Positions 45,010 through 53,898 of a stretch of DNA of 53,898 nucleotides are shown piece after piece. The notes under the pieces are model-generated. The model ran no database searches, was not told the origin of the DNA, and saw only the letters and a program-made list of their open reading frames with translations. The position numbers were made by a program, and so were the translations under genes. Where the stretch lies: positions 1-53,898 of the forward strand of contig JAFKJY010000068.1 in assembly GCA_017305835.1 (NCBI GenBank). Direction: 5' to 3'. Numbering within the stretch: the stretch's first letter is position 1; each line of letters begins with the position of its first letter. The DNA is from Hyphomicrobiales bacterium. Lineage in GTDB: Bacteria > Pseudomonadota > Alphaproteobacteria > Rhizobiales > Rhizobiaceae.

Positions 45010-46085
45010 CGCGCCGCCTCCCGGAACAGCAGGCTGGCGTCGCCGTAGGAATAGAAGCGATAGCCGCTCTCGATCGCGTGCCGGTAGGCGGCCCGCATCG
45101 TCTCCAGCCCGCAGAAGGCGCTGACCAGCATGAAAAGGGTCGAACGCGGCAGGTGGAAATTGGTCATCAGGGCGTCGACGGCACGGAAGCGGTAACCCGG
45201 GGTGATGAAGATGTCGGTGGCGCCGGACCATTCGCGGATCGTGCCGTTCTCGCCGGCCGCGCTCTCCAGCAGCCTGAGCGAGGTGGTACCGACGGCGACG
45301 ACGCGCCCTCCCCGCCGCCGCACGGCGTTCAGCGCGGCGGCCGTGCCGCCGCTGACATGGCCGGTCTCGGCGTGCATCCTGTGGGCGTCCGTGTCGTCGG
45401 CCTTGACCGGCAGGAAGGTGCCGGCACCGACATGCAGCGTCACGAAATGGCGCTCGATGCCGCGCGCGTCCAGCGCGGCGAACAGCTCGGGCGTGAAGTG
45501 CAGGCCGGCTGTCGGGGCCGCCACCGCGCCGTCCTCGCGGGCGTAGATCGTCTGGTAGTCGGTGCGGTCGCGCGCGTCCTCGGGCCGCTTCGAGGCGATG
45601 TAGGGCGGCAACGGGATATGGCCGGCCGCAGCGATCGCCTCGTCAAGGATCGGACCGGAAAAATCGAACACCAGCAGCGCCTCGCCGCCCTCGCGCTTTT
45701 CCGCGACGGTCGCCTCAAGCGTGCCGAGGAAGCAGGCCTCGCCCGAATGGCCGAAGGAGATGCGCTCGCCCTCGACGACGCGCTTTGCCGGCCGCAGGAA
45801 GGCGAGCCAGCGGTCGGGCCCGGCGCGCATGTGCAGCGTCGCCTCGACCTGCGCCACCGCGTCGCCGCGCCGGCGCGTGCCTTCGAGCCGCGCCGGGATC
45901 ACCTTCGTGTCGTTGAAGACCAGCGCGTCGCCCGGCGCGAGCAGGCCGGGCAGGTCGCGCACGATGCGGTCGGCGAGCCCCTGCCCCAGCCGCACGACCA
46001 GAAGCCGCGCGGCGTCGCGCGGCTCGGCCGGGCGCAGCGCGATGCGCTCGTCGGGCAGGTCGAAGTCGAACAGGTCGACGCGCAT
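45006..46085 (-). CDS. queA: S-adenosylmethionine:tRNA ribosyltransferase-isomerase
   Basis: This 359-residue enzyme transfers the ribosyl part of SAM to preQ1-modified tRNA to make epoxyqueuosine. It begins [20 protein letters not shown] and has [50 protein letters not shown] and [13 protein letters not shown], all family hallmarks. Length is normal. It starts 22 bases after a cyclophilin gene and overlaps tgt by 4 bases. The order ppi-ppi-queA-tgt on one strand suggests a single operon beginning at or above coaD. Confidence 0.95.
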   Translation of the reverse strand: MRVDLFDFDLPDERIALRPAEPRDAARLLVVRLGQGLADRIVRDLPGLLAPGDALVFNDTKVIPARLEGTRRRGDAVAQVEATLHMRAGPDRWLAFLRPAKRVVEGERISFGHSGEACFLGTLEATVAEKREGGEALLVFDFSGPILDEAIAAAGHIPLPPYIASKRPEDARDRTDYQTIYAREDGAVAAPTAGLHFTPELFAALDARGIERHFVTLHVGAGTFLPVKADDTDAHRMHAETGHVSGGTAAALNAVRRRGGRVVAVGTTSLRLLESAAGENGTIREWSGATDIFITPGYRFRAVDALMTNFHLPRSTLFMLVSAFCGLETMRAAYRHAIESGYRFYSYGDASLLFREAAR

Positions 46086-46107
46086 CGCGGATGGCCGGGA
46101 CGCCGGA

Positions 46108-46617
46108 TCAGGCGTCGGCGGCGACCTTCATGGAGACGATCTTGTCGGGCTTCGCCACCGGCTCGCCGCGCTCGATCTTGTCGACATTGTCCATGCCTTC
46201 GACCACCTGGCCCCACACCGTGTACTGGCGGTTGAGGAAGCCGGCATCGTCGAAGCAGATGAAGAACTGCGAGTTGGCCGAGTTCGGGTTTTGCGCGCGC
46301 GCCATCGAGCAGGTGCCGCGGCCGTGGTTCATGTTGGAGAACTCGGCCTTCAGGTCCGGCTTGTCGGAGCCGCCCATGCCCGCCCGCGACGGGTTGAAGG
46401 ACGGCTTCGAGGAGTTGCCGTATTCGACGTCGCCGGTCTGGGCCATGAAGCCGTCGATGACGCGGTGGAACACCACGCCGTCATAGGCGCCCTCGCGGGC
46501 CAGCTCCTTGATGCGGCCGACATGGCCCGGCGCGAGGTCCGGGAACATCTCGATGACGACCTTGCCCTTGGTCGTCTCCATGATCAGCGTGTTTTCCGGA
46601 TCCTTGATCTCGGCCAT
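46108..46617 (-). CDS. ppiB: Cyclophilin-type peptidyl-prolyl isomerase, cytoplasmic
   Basis: This 169-residue cyclophilin has no signal peptide. The active-site segments are [14 protein letters not shown] (Arg and Phe of the catalytic pocket), [20 protein letters not shown] and [16 protein letters not shown]. It catalyses cis-trans isomerisation of X-Pro bonds in cytoplasmic proteins. It lies 28 bases after the exported cyclophilin gene and 22 bases before queA. The two cyclophilins are very similar over the domain, consistent with an old tandem duplication. Confidence 0.93.
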   Translation of the reverse strand: MAEIKDPENTLIMETTKGKVVIEMFPDLAPGHVGRIKELAREGAYDGVVFHRVIDGFMAQTGDVEYGNSSKPSFNPSRAGMGGSDKPDLKAEFSNMNHGRGTCSMARAQNPNSANSQFFICFDDAGFLNRQYTVWGQVVEGMDNVDKIERGEPVAKPDKIVSMKVAADA

Positions 46618-46645
46618 CGTGGCCTCCTTTCTTATGTTGTCGTGC

Positions 46646-47224
46646 CTATTTCGCGTCCGCTGCGATGCGGACCTTGATCATGCGGTCGGGGGTCTGCGGC
46701 GGCTCGCCGCGGACGATGTTGTCGACGAGTTCCATGCCGCTCTCGACCTGGCCGAAGATCGTGTATTTCCGGTCCAGGAAGCCGGCATCGTCGAAGCAGA
46801 TGAAGAACTGCGAGTTGGCGGAGTTGGGGTCGTCGGTGCGCGCCATGCCCACCGTGCCGCGGGCAAAATGCTCGCGGGAGAATTCGGCCGGGATGTTCGG
46901 CAGGTCGGAATCGCCACCGCCGGCCCGCCTCGGGTCGTAGCCCTTCTCCATGTTGCCGTAGCGCACGTCGCCGGTCTGGGCCATGAAGCCGTCGATGACG
47001 CGGTGGAAGGCGACGTTGTCGTAGGCGCCGGCGCGCACCAGCTTCTTGATCTGCTCGACATGCTTGGGCGCGAGGTCCGGCCGCAGCGCGATCGTCACGT
47101 CGCCGTCCTTCAGCGTGATGATCATGGTGTTCTCGGGATCGGCGGCGAGTGCCGGCGCGACGAAGGCGGAGGCGAGAAGCGCGAAAACGGCCACGAGCGG
47201 CGCGGCGAGCCTTGCAAGATGCAT
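46646..47224 (-). CDS. ppiA: Cyclophilin-type peptidyl-prolyl isomerase, exported
   Basis: This 192-residue cyclophilin carries an N-terminal signal peptide (LAAPLVAVFALLASAFVAPA, cleavage near ALA-AD at ~27), so it should act in the periplasm. The domain contains [18 protein letters not shown] and [20 protein letters not shown]. The ppiA label rests on export, not on close match to the E. coli gene. It starts 17 bases after coaD, probably in the same operon. Confidence 0.92.
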   Translation of the reverse strand: MHLARLAAPLVAVFALLASAFVAPALAADPENTMIITLKDGDVTIALRPDLAPKHVEQIKKLVRAGAYDNVAFHRVIDGFMAQTGDVRYGNMEKGYDPRRAGGGDSDLPNIPAEFSREHFARGTVGMARTDDPNSANSQFFICFDDAGFLDRKYTIFGQVESGMELVDNIVRGEPPQTPDRMIKVRIAADAK

Positions 47225-47241
47225 GGGGAATTCTCCGAAAG

Positions 47242-47742
47242 TCAGTTCTTGAACTTGGCGACCAGCGGCTTGACCACGGCCTTCGGCACGAAGGGGCGGA
47301 TGTCGCCGCCCATCGACGCGATCTGGCGCACGAGTGTGGCGGTAATGGTTCGCACCGAAGGGCTGGCCGGCAGGAAGACGGTCTGCAGCTCCGGCGCCAT
47401 CGTCTCGTTCATGCCGGCCATCTGCATCTCGTAATCGAGGTCGGTGCCGTCGCGCAGGCCGCGGATCATGATCGAGGCGCCGTATTCGCGCGCGACATGC
47501 ACCAGCAGTCCCTTGAACGAGACGACCTCGATGCGCGCGGCGTCCTTGCCCATCTCCGCCTTGCAGGCCGCCTCGATCAGCTTCTGGCGCTCCTCGACCG
47601 TGAAGAGCGGCTGCTTCGAGGCCTGGATGCCGATGCCGACATAGATCCTGTCGGCGATGGCGAGTGAGGCCTTGAGCACGTCGAGATGCCCGTTGGTGAG
47701 CGGGTCGAACGAGCCAGCGTAGAAGGCGGTGCGTGTCGTCAT
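47242..47742 (-). CDS. coaD: Pantetheine-phosphate adenylyltransferase
   Basis: This 166-residue enzyme makes dephospho-CoA from 4'-phosphopantetheine and ATP. It has the nucleotidyltransferase motif [12 protein letters not shown] near the N-terminus and [19 protein letters not shown] in the middle. The C-terminal motif, SSSLVRE in many homologues, reads TATLVRQ here. Length is normal. It is the first of a series of minus-strand genes (coaD, two cyclophilins, queA, tgt), and the 175-base gap upstream, shared with a divergent 44-residue gene, probably holds the promoter. Confidence 0.94.
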   Translation of the reverse strand: MTTRTAFYAGSFDPLTNGHLDVLKASLAIADRIYVGIGIQASKQPLFTVEERQKLIEAACKAEMGKDAARIEVVSFKGLLVHVAREYGASIMIRGLRDGTDLDYEMQMAGMNETMAPELQTVFLPASPSVRTITATLVRQIASMGGDIRPFVPKAVVKPLVAKFKN

Positions 47743-47917
47743 GGTGGGCCGCTTCTAGCCGCCTTGCACGGCCATGGCAATTCGCCGGCCCGGCCTCGAT
47801 GAACGCCGGATGAACGGGCGCATCAGGCGCCGTTCAAACGCATGCGCGTAGACCTCGCAGCATCGGGTGAAACCAATCCGGCCCTGCGGACGTTTATCCC
47901 GCCAAAGGAGACATGCC

Positions 47918-48052
47918 ATGATGATCTTCATGCTCGCCGCGGCCATGACGCTGGCAATGCTGATTGCCACGGCCTTTGGGCTCCACCAGGAAACCGAACG
48001 CGCCCGCCTGCGGCAGCGCGCCGACAACCAGAACCCCTATCGCCTTCGCTGA
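47918..48052 (+). CDS. Small membrane peptide of 44 residues
   Basis: The peptide begins MMIFMLAAAMTLAMLIATAF and ends in a charged tail, HQETERARLRQRADNQNPYR. One transmembrane helix followed by a basic cytoplasmic tail is predicted. AAAGGAG, 7 bases upstream of the ATG, is a strong ribosome binding site, which argues that it is a real gene. Family and function are unknown to me. It lies between coaD (divergent) and gyrA (convergent). The initiation could also be at the next ATG, three bases on. Confidence 0.6.
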   Translation: MMIFMLAAAMTLAMLIATAFGLHQETERARLRQRADNQNPYRLR

Positions 48053-48080
48053 TCCGGACCGGAATCCCTACCGGGCCGGA
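48053..48080. terminator. Possible terminator hairpin between the 44-residue gene and gyrA
   Basis: TCCGGACC (48053-48060) and GGGCCGGA (48073-48080) form an 8 bp stem with one wobble pair and a 12-base loop, exactly filling the gap between the two convergent stop codons. There is no T run, so its function is uncertain. Confidence 0.35.
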
Positions 48081-50870
<2,790 letters not shown>

Positions 50871-50908
50871 AATCGGTCACGTCAAAAATCGCGGAATCAC
50901 CTGCTCCT

Positions 50909-50936
50909 TATATAGGAAGCCGCCGCGATTCTCCAA
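50909..50936 (-). promoter_or_regulatory. Candidate promoter of gyrA
   Basis: On the minus strand, TTGGAG (50936-50931) and TATATA (50914-50909) are separated by 16 bases, about 40 bases upstream of the gyrA start. It lies in a 310-base region between gyrA and the divergent marC-type gene, in which no other gene was seen; the marC promoter must also be there but was not identified. Confidence 0.55.
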
Positions 50937-51180
50937 CTTTGGACAACGCTTTACGCGTCGGATTTCTCCTGTAGAATCAACGAACTAGAACGAAGATCGA
51001 AAATGACGCGGGAAAGTTGGGCGGCGGGCCGCAGAAAGCGGCAGAAAGCCCGGCTCCGGCCGGGAGATTCGGCCATGCCGCGCGGTCCGGCCCACCTGCC
51101 CCGCCGCCGCGAAACACCGCACGGCTGGCGCGTGTGGCGCGTCCGCGCTACCAAGGATGCCGCGACGGGGGAACACAGCC

Positions 51181-51810
51181 ATGCCGAGCGTCGACAGCCT
51201 GTTCAACGCCTTCGTCACCCTGCTGGTGACGATCGATCCGCCGGGGCTGGCGCCGCTTTTCCTGGCGCTCACCGCGGGCATGAACCGCAGCCAGCGCACG
51301 CAGGTCGGCCTCCGCGCCAGCATCATCGGCTTCCTGGTGCTGTCGCTGTTCGCGATCGCGGGCGCTTCGATCCTGTCCGTCTTCGGCATCACGCTGCCGG
51401 CCTTCCGGGTGGCGGGCGGGCTGCTGCTGTTCGTCATCGCCTTCGAGATGATCTTCGAGCGCCGGCAGGACCGGAAGGAGAAGAGCGCGGACACGGCGAT
51501 CACCAGGGACCAGATCCATCACATCGCGGCCTTCCCGCTCGCCATCCCGCTGATCGCCGGTCCCGGCGCGATCTCGGCCACGGTGCTCTTGTCCTCCCAC
51601 TACGACCGGCCGCTGGCGCTGGCCGCACTCGTCGCCATCATCCTTCTGTGCCTGCTGATCACGCAGATGGTCTTCGTGCTCGCCGAGCGGGTCGACGGCT
51701 TCCTCGGCGCCACCGGCCGCTCCATCCTCACCCGCCTGCTCGGGCTGATCCTGGCCGCGCTCGCCGTGCAGTTCGTCGCCGACGGGGTCAAGGCGCTGAT
51801 GGCCGCGTGA
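51181..51810 (+). CDS. MarC family integral membrane protein
   Basis: This 209-residue protein has six hydrophobic segments and the family features MPSVDSLFNAFVTLLVTIDP, AGGLLLFVIAFEMIF and FPLAIPLIAGPGAISATVLL. MarC proteins were once linked to multiple antibiotic resistance, but that link was later withdrawn; their function is unknown. The ATG at 51181 is chosen over an in-frame ATG 24 bases upstream because it matches the usual N-terminus and follows GGGGGAAC. The stop overlaps the next gene as GTGA. Confidence 0.88.
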   Translation: MPSVDSLFNAFVTLLVTIDPPGLAPLFLALTAGMNRSQRTQVGLRASIIGFLVLSLFAIAGASILSVFGITLPAFRVAGGLLLFVIAFEMIFERRQDRKEKSADTAITRDQIHHIAAFPLAIPLIAGPGAISATVLLSSHYDRPLALAALVAIILLCLLITQMVFVLAERVDGFLGATGRSILTRLLGLILAALAVQFVADGVKALMAA

Positions 51811-52244
51811 GCCGGGCCGGCGGCATGGTCTCCGAGCTGACGCAGCACCGCCGCGCCTTCTGGGCAGCCTTCGCCGAGGCGCTGCCGAGGCTCGCCGGCC
51901 GCACCGTGCGCGGCAACGAGACGACGCGCTGGCTCGCCGTCGGCCACGTTCCGCTGATCGCCGCGCACTATGTCGGGGCCGGCGCGGTCGGCATGTTCGT
52001 GCGCGGCGCGCGCGGCGCGCGGATCGGGCATGTGCGCGAGATGCTGTTCCCGCACCGGGAGCTGATCGCCCGCCATCTCGGGCCGCAGGTGCGGCTGGGC
52101 ACGACCTTCCTCATCGAGACACGGCTGCGCATCGACATGGGCGAGCGGGCGAACTGGCCGCGAGCGCTGGAATGGCTGGCCGAAACCTCGCCGCGCTACG
52201 AGGCGCTGCTGCGCGAGGTCCAGATCTCGCCGTTTTCCGGCTGA
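51807..52244 (+). CDS. Hypothetical protein, DUF4268-like
   Basis: This is a 145-residue protein with ELTQHRRAFWAAFAEALPRL, then TTRWLAVGHVPLIAAHYVGA and HRELIARHLGPQVRLG. The spacing of FW, the central strand and the C-terminal helix recalls DUF4268, a domain also found near restriction-type nucleases, but I am not certain. The GTG at 51807 overlaps the marC-type stop by 4 bases; an in-frame ATG at 51825 is the alternative. The last 49 bases overlap the opposite-strand small gene. Confidence 0.55.
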   Translation: MSRAGGMVSELTQHRRAFWAAFAEALPRLAGRTVRGNETTRWLAVGHVPLIAAHYVGAGAVGMFVRGARGARIGHVREMLFPHRELIARHLGPQVRLGTTFLIETRLRIDMGERANWPRALEWLAETSPRYEALLREVQISPFSG

Positions 52245-52495
52245 TCGCCGGTAGCGGCCGGCATTTCCGCCGCGAGCCGGCGCGTCGCGGCGTTCTCATG
52301 ATGGCGCAGGCGCGAATTGACGTATTTCTTGGCCCCGCGCACCGAGCGCGCCATACCGCGATTGCCGTCGGTGAAGTCGAAATCGGCCATGGCGGAAACG
52401 GCGATCCCCGAGAGGGCGCCGCGGGCCGAAAAGAGCTGGCCGCCCTTGTAGCGCTGCGTGTTGGCCCTGTAGCCGCGGCGGTGGTTGGTCTTCAT
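52196..52495 (-). CDS. Conserved hypothetical protein of 99 residues
   Basis: The protein begins MKTNHRRGYRANTQRYKGGQ and contains AMADFDFTDGNRGMARSVRG and a basic helix, KKYVNSRLRHHENAATRRLA. It is rich in Arg, Asn and Gly, suggesting nucleic-acid contact. I believe similar short proteins occur in other Rhizobiales, but I cannot name a family. The ATG at 52495 is chosen; its upstream region is cut by the foreign junction at about 52.5 kb, so the native promoter is probably missing. It overlaps the DUF4268-like gene by 49 bases in antisense. Confidence 0.55.
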   Translation of the reverse strand: MKTNHRRGYRANTQRYKGGQLFSARGALSGIAVSAMADFDFTDGNRGMARSVRGAKKYVNSRLRHHENAATRRLAAEMPAATGDQPENGEIWTSRSSAS

Positions 52496-52560
52496 GGGCC
52501 TCTCCGGTCGTCTGCCCGCATCGCGCGGCACGCCCTACCGGGACCACGCGGTCATGGCGA
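52496..52560. other. Probable junction between rhizobial and actinobacterial sequence
   Basis: Left of this stretch every gene is rhizobial. Right of it the reading frame enters a PstC C-terminus in mid-gene at GETMAIALII, without the ~250 residues that should precede it. The exact join cannot be placed; the last bases that do not read as PstC are around 52545-52555. No insertion sequence, tRNA or integrase marks the join. Confidence 0.7.
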
Positions 52561-52825
52561 GACGATGGCGATCGCCCTCATCATCTCCCCCGCCCTCCTG
52601 TTCTCGGTGCAACTGCTCACCGACGGCTACAACTCGCAGACGATCGCCGCGAACATCGCGCTGAACTTCCCCGTGGCCAGTGACATCCAGCGCTCCGCGC
52701 TCATCGGCACGGGCCTCATGCTGTTCGTGGTGTCGCTCGCGGTCAACATCCTCGCGCGGTACATCATCACGGCGACCGGCCCCGGCAAGAAGCGCCGGCG
52801 TCGCAAGGAAGGAAAGAGCGCATGA
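52556..52825 (+). CDS. pstC: Phosphate ABC transporter permease PstC, C-terminal fragment (actinobacterial)
   Basis: Only the last ~89 residues are present, starting at the conserved cytoplasmic-loop motif GETMAIALII and ending in an Arg/Lys-rich tail (KKRRRRKEGKSA). One or two membrane segments remain (SPALLFSVQLLTDGYNSQTI, then GTGLMLFVVSLAVNILARYI). The continuous open frame running back into the rhizobial side is fortuitous. The basic tail and ATGA overlap with pstA are typical of Microbacteriaceae-type pst operons. The gene cannot work as shown; it is a fragment created by the join. Confidence 0.85.
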   Translation, partial: GETMAIALIISPALLFSVQLLTDGYNSQTIAANIALNFPVASDIQRSALIGTGLMLFVVSLAVNILARYIITATGPGKKRRRRKEGKSA

Positions 52826-53898
52826 GCGCGCCGACCGCAGCACCCGAGACGACGGATCGGACCTCGGGCCCGGCGCGGCTCACCAGCGGGCGGCTGCCCC
52901 GGTTCATCGAGCCGATCGTCCTCGTGGCGGTCGCCGCGGCGGTCGCCCTCGTCCTGTTCGTCGTCACGCAGCACCTCAACATCGCCGTCTGGCTGGTGCT
53001 GACCGCGGTGTTCTACCTGATCGCCATCGGCGTCGGCTCGTCGATCGTCGAGAATCGCCGCAAGGCGGTCGATCGCGTCGTCCGCGGCATTGTGACCGCG
53101 TTCTTCGTGCTCGCCGTCGCGCCGCTCATCTCCACGCTCTGGACCGTCGTCGCGCAGGGCATCAAGGTCGTCAACTGGACCTTCATCACGTCCGTCGGCG
53201 GGTCGACCTTCGACCCCAACACCCTCGCGGTGGTGAACACGCCCGGCGCCCTGCAGTCGATCGTCGGCACGCTCATCATCACCGGCATCGCGACCCTGAT
53301 CTCGGTGCCCATCGGCATCCTGACCGCCGTATACCTCACCGAGTACTCGCTGCCGACCAACCCGCTGCGGCGCACGATCACCTTCCTCGTCGACGTGATG
53401 ACCGGCATCCCCTCCATCGTCGCCGGTCTGTTCGCGTTCTCCCTGTTCGCGCTCATCGTCGGACCCAAGGCCTTCAGCGGCTTCTCCGCGTCAGTCGCCC
53501 TGTGCGTGCTGATGATCCCCATCGTCGTGCGGTCCACGGAGGAGATGATCCGGCTCGTGCCGAGCGAGCTGCGGGAGGCATCGCTCGCCCTGGGCGTGCC
53601 GAAGTCGACGACGATCGTGAAGGTCGTGCTGCGCACGGCGGCGAGCGGAATCGTCACCGGCGTGGTGCTCGCGATCGCGCGCGTCATCGGCGAGACCGCC
53701 CCGATCTTCATCGCGGCGAGCTTCACCGACAACTTCAACGCCGACCCGTTCAACGGCCCCATGCAGACGCTCGCCGTGCAGGCTTACACCGCCTACAGTT
53801 TCCCCGGCAAGGACATCGACGCGTCGCAGGCGCAGGCATGGGGCGCCGCTCTCCTGCTCGTGATCCTGGTCGTCATCTTCAACCTCATCGCCCGTATC
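52822..53898 (+). CDS. pstA: Phosphate ABC transporter permease PstA (actinobacterial, partial)
   Basis: 359 codons run to the window edge without a stop, ending in VILVVIFNLIARI, so only a few residues are missing. The N-terminus (MSAPTAAPETTDRTSG) and two extra hydrophobic segments before the core are actinobacterial features. The permease core shows TGIPSIVAGLFAFSLFAL, the EAA-type loop LREASLALGVPKSTTIVKVV and RVIGETAPIFIAAS. PstA pairs with PstC to form the phosphate channel, driven by PstB, with substrate from PstS. Codon choice (many GTC, CTC and ATC) and protein style differ from the rest of the window. Confidence 0.93.
   Translation, partial: MSAPTAAPETTDRTSGPARLTSGRLPRFIEPIVLVAVAAAVALVLFVVTQHLNIAVWLVLTAVFYLIAIGVGSSIVENRRKAVDRVVRGIVTAFFVLAVAPLISTLWTVVAQGIKVVNWTFITSVGGSTFDPNTLAVVNTPGALQSIVGTLIITGIATLISVPIGILTAVYLTEYSLPTNPLRRTITFLVDVMTGIPSIVAGLFAFSLFALIVGPKAFSGFSASVALCVLMIPIVVRSTEEMIRLVPSELREASLALGVPKSTTIVKVVLRTAASGIVTGVVLAIARVIGETAPIFIAASFTDNFNADPFNGPMQTLAVQAYTAYSFPGKDIDASQAQAWGAALLLVILVVIFNLIARI

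Noticed and set aside
51003..52244. A 413-codon plus-strand frame covering the MarC-type gene region
   Set aside because: The first two thirds are the wrong frame of the MarC-type gene. Only the last 145 codons, from the GTG at 51807, look coding.
52172..52825. A continuous 217-codon frame spanning the rhizobial/actinobacterial junction, seeming to fuse a new protein to PstC
   Set aside because: The first ~130 codons are antisense to a rhizobial gene and carry no features; PstC homology begins only at the GETMAIAL motif. The continuity is chance.
52496..53898. Horizontal gene transfer of a pst operon into the rhizobial genome
   Set aside because: pstC is truncated at its 5' end in mid-motif, there are no mobile-element marks, and the native upstream region of the neighbouring gene is lost. 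A mis-join explains all of this more simply, although reads are needed to decide.

Overview
The window is GC-rich (roughly two thirds by eye) and looks like a chromosome of an alphaproteobacterium of the order Hyphomicrobiales (Rhizobiales), most like the Phyllobacteriaceae (Mesorhizobium and relatives). The support is the gene content: DUF982, BA14K, IalB, phosphatidylcholine synthase, an SdhE-Mfd/RecG block, a GyrA with Ala at the quinolone position, and short palindromes resembling known rhizobial intergenic repeats. Genes are tightly packed, often with 1 to 4 base start/stop overlaps. The last ~1.3 kb is the exception: from about 52.5 kb to the end it reads as actinobacterial pstC-pstA with the front of pstC missing, so it is probably a mis-join or contamination.

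Layout. 1-5 kb: end of uxuA, then uxuB and kdgK (hexuronate catabolism), facing a D-lyxose isomerase, rpe and a VOC protein. 5-9 kb: rimO, an inositol-monophosphatase-family enzyme coupled to a lipid kinase, and a GST. 9.2-14 kb: a complete BMP-type (probably nucleoside) ABC importer. 14-17.3 kb: an overlapping set DUF2182-DUF1326-pcs-quinone oxidoreductase. 17.4-24 kb: a UbiH-type hydroxylase, AEC carrier, hspQ, IalB-type protein, an orphan family 5 solute-binding protein, a FrnE-like DsbA protein and cspA. 24-31 kb: mfd, sdhE, recG and DUF502. 31-36.2 kb: glmS, glmU, an EamA exporter and ccdA. 36.5 kb: tRNA-Lys(TTT) with a clear promoter. 36.8-38.7 kb: BA14K protein and a PLP decarboxylase.

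The most interesting region is 38.8-43.2 kb, an Anbu proteasome-like peptidase cluster: circularly permuted ATP-grasp ligase, alpha-E protein, transglutaminase-like protein and Anbu. Comparative genomics has suggested that this set makes and removes a peptide or amide modification, but the substrate is unknown to me. In this genome the cluster is split by a ~463 bp unit that carries a four-helix-bundle (23S rRNA intervening-sequence type) gene and is bounded by inverted arrays of a 7-base repeat, which looks like a mobile insertion. 43.4-52.5 kb: a DUF4864 protein, tgt-queA (the Tgt lacks three of four canonical zinc ligands), two cyclophilins, coaD, a 44-residue membrane peptide, gyrA, a MarC-family protein and two small uncharacterised genes.

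No CRISPR array, rRNA, transposase, phage gene or recognisable riboswitch was seen. All calls rest on reading the sequence and remembered family features; no searches were run.
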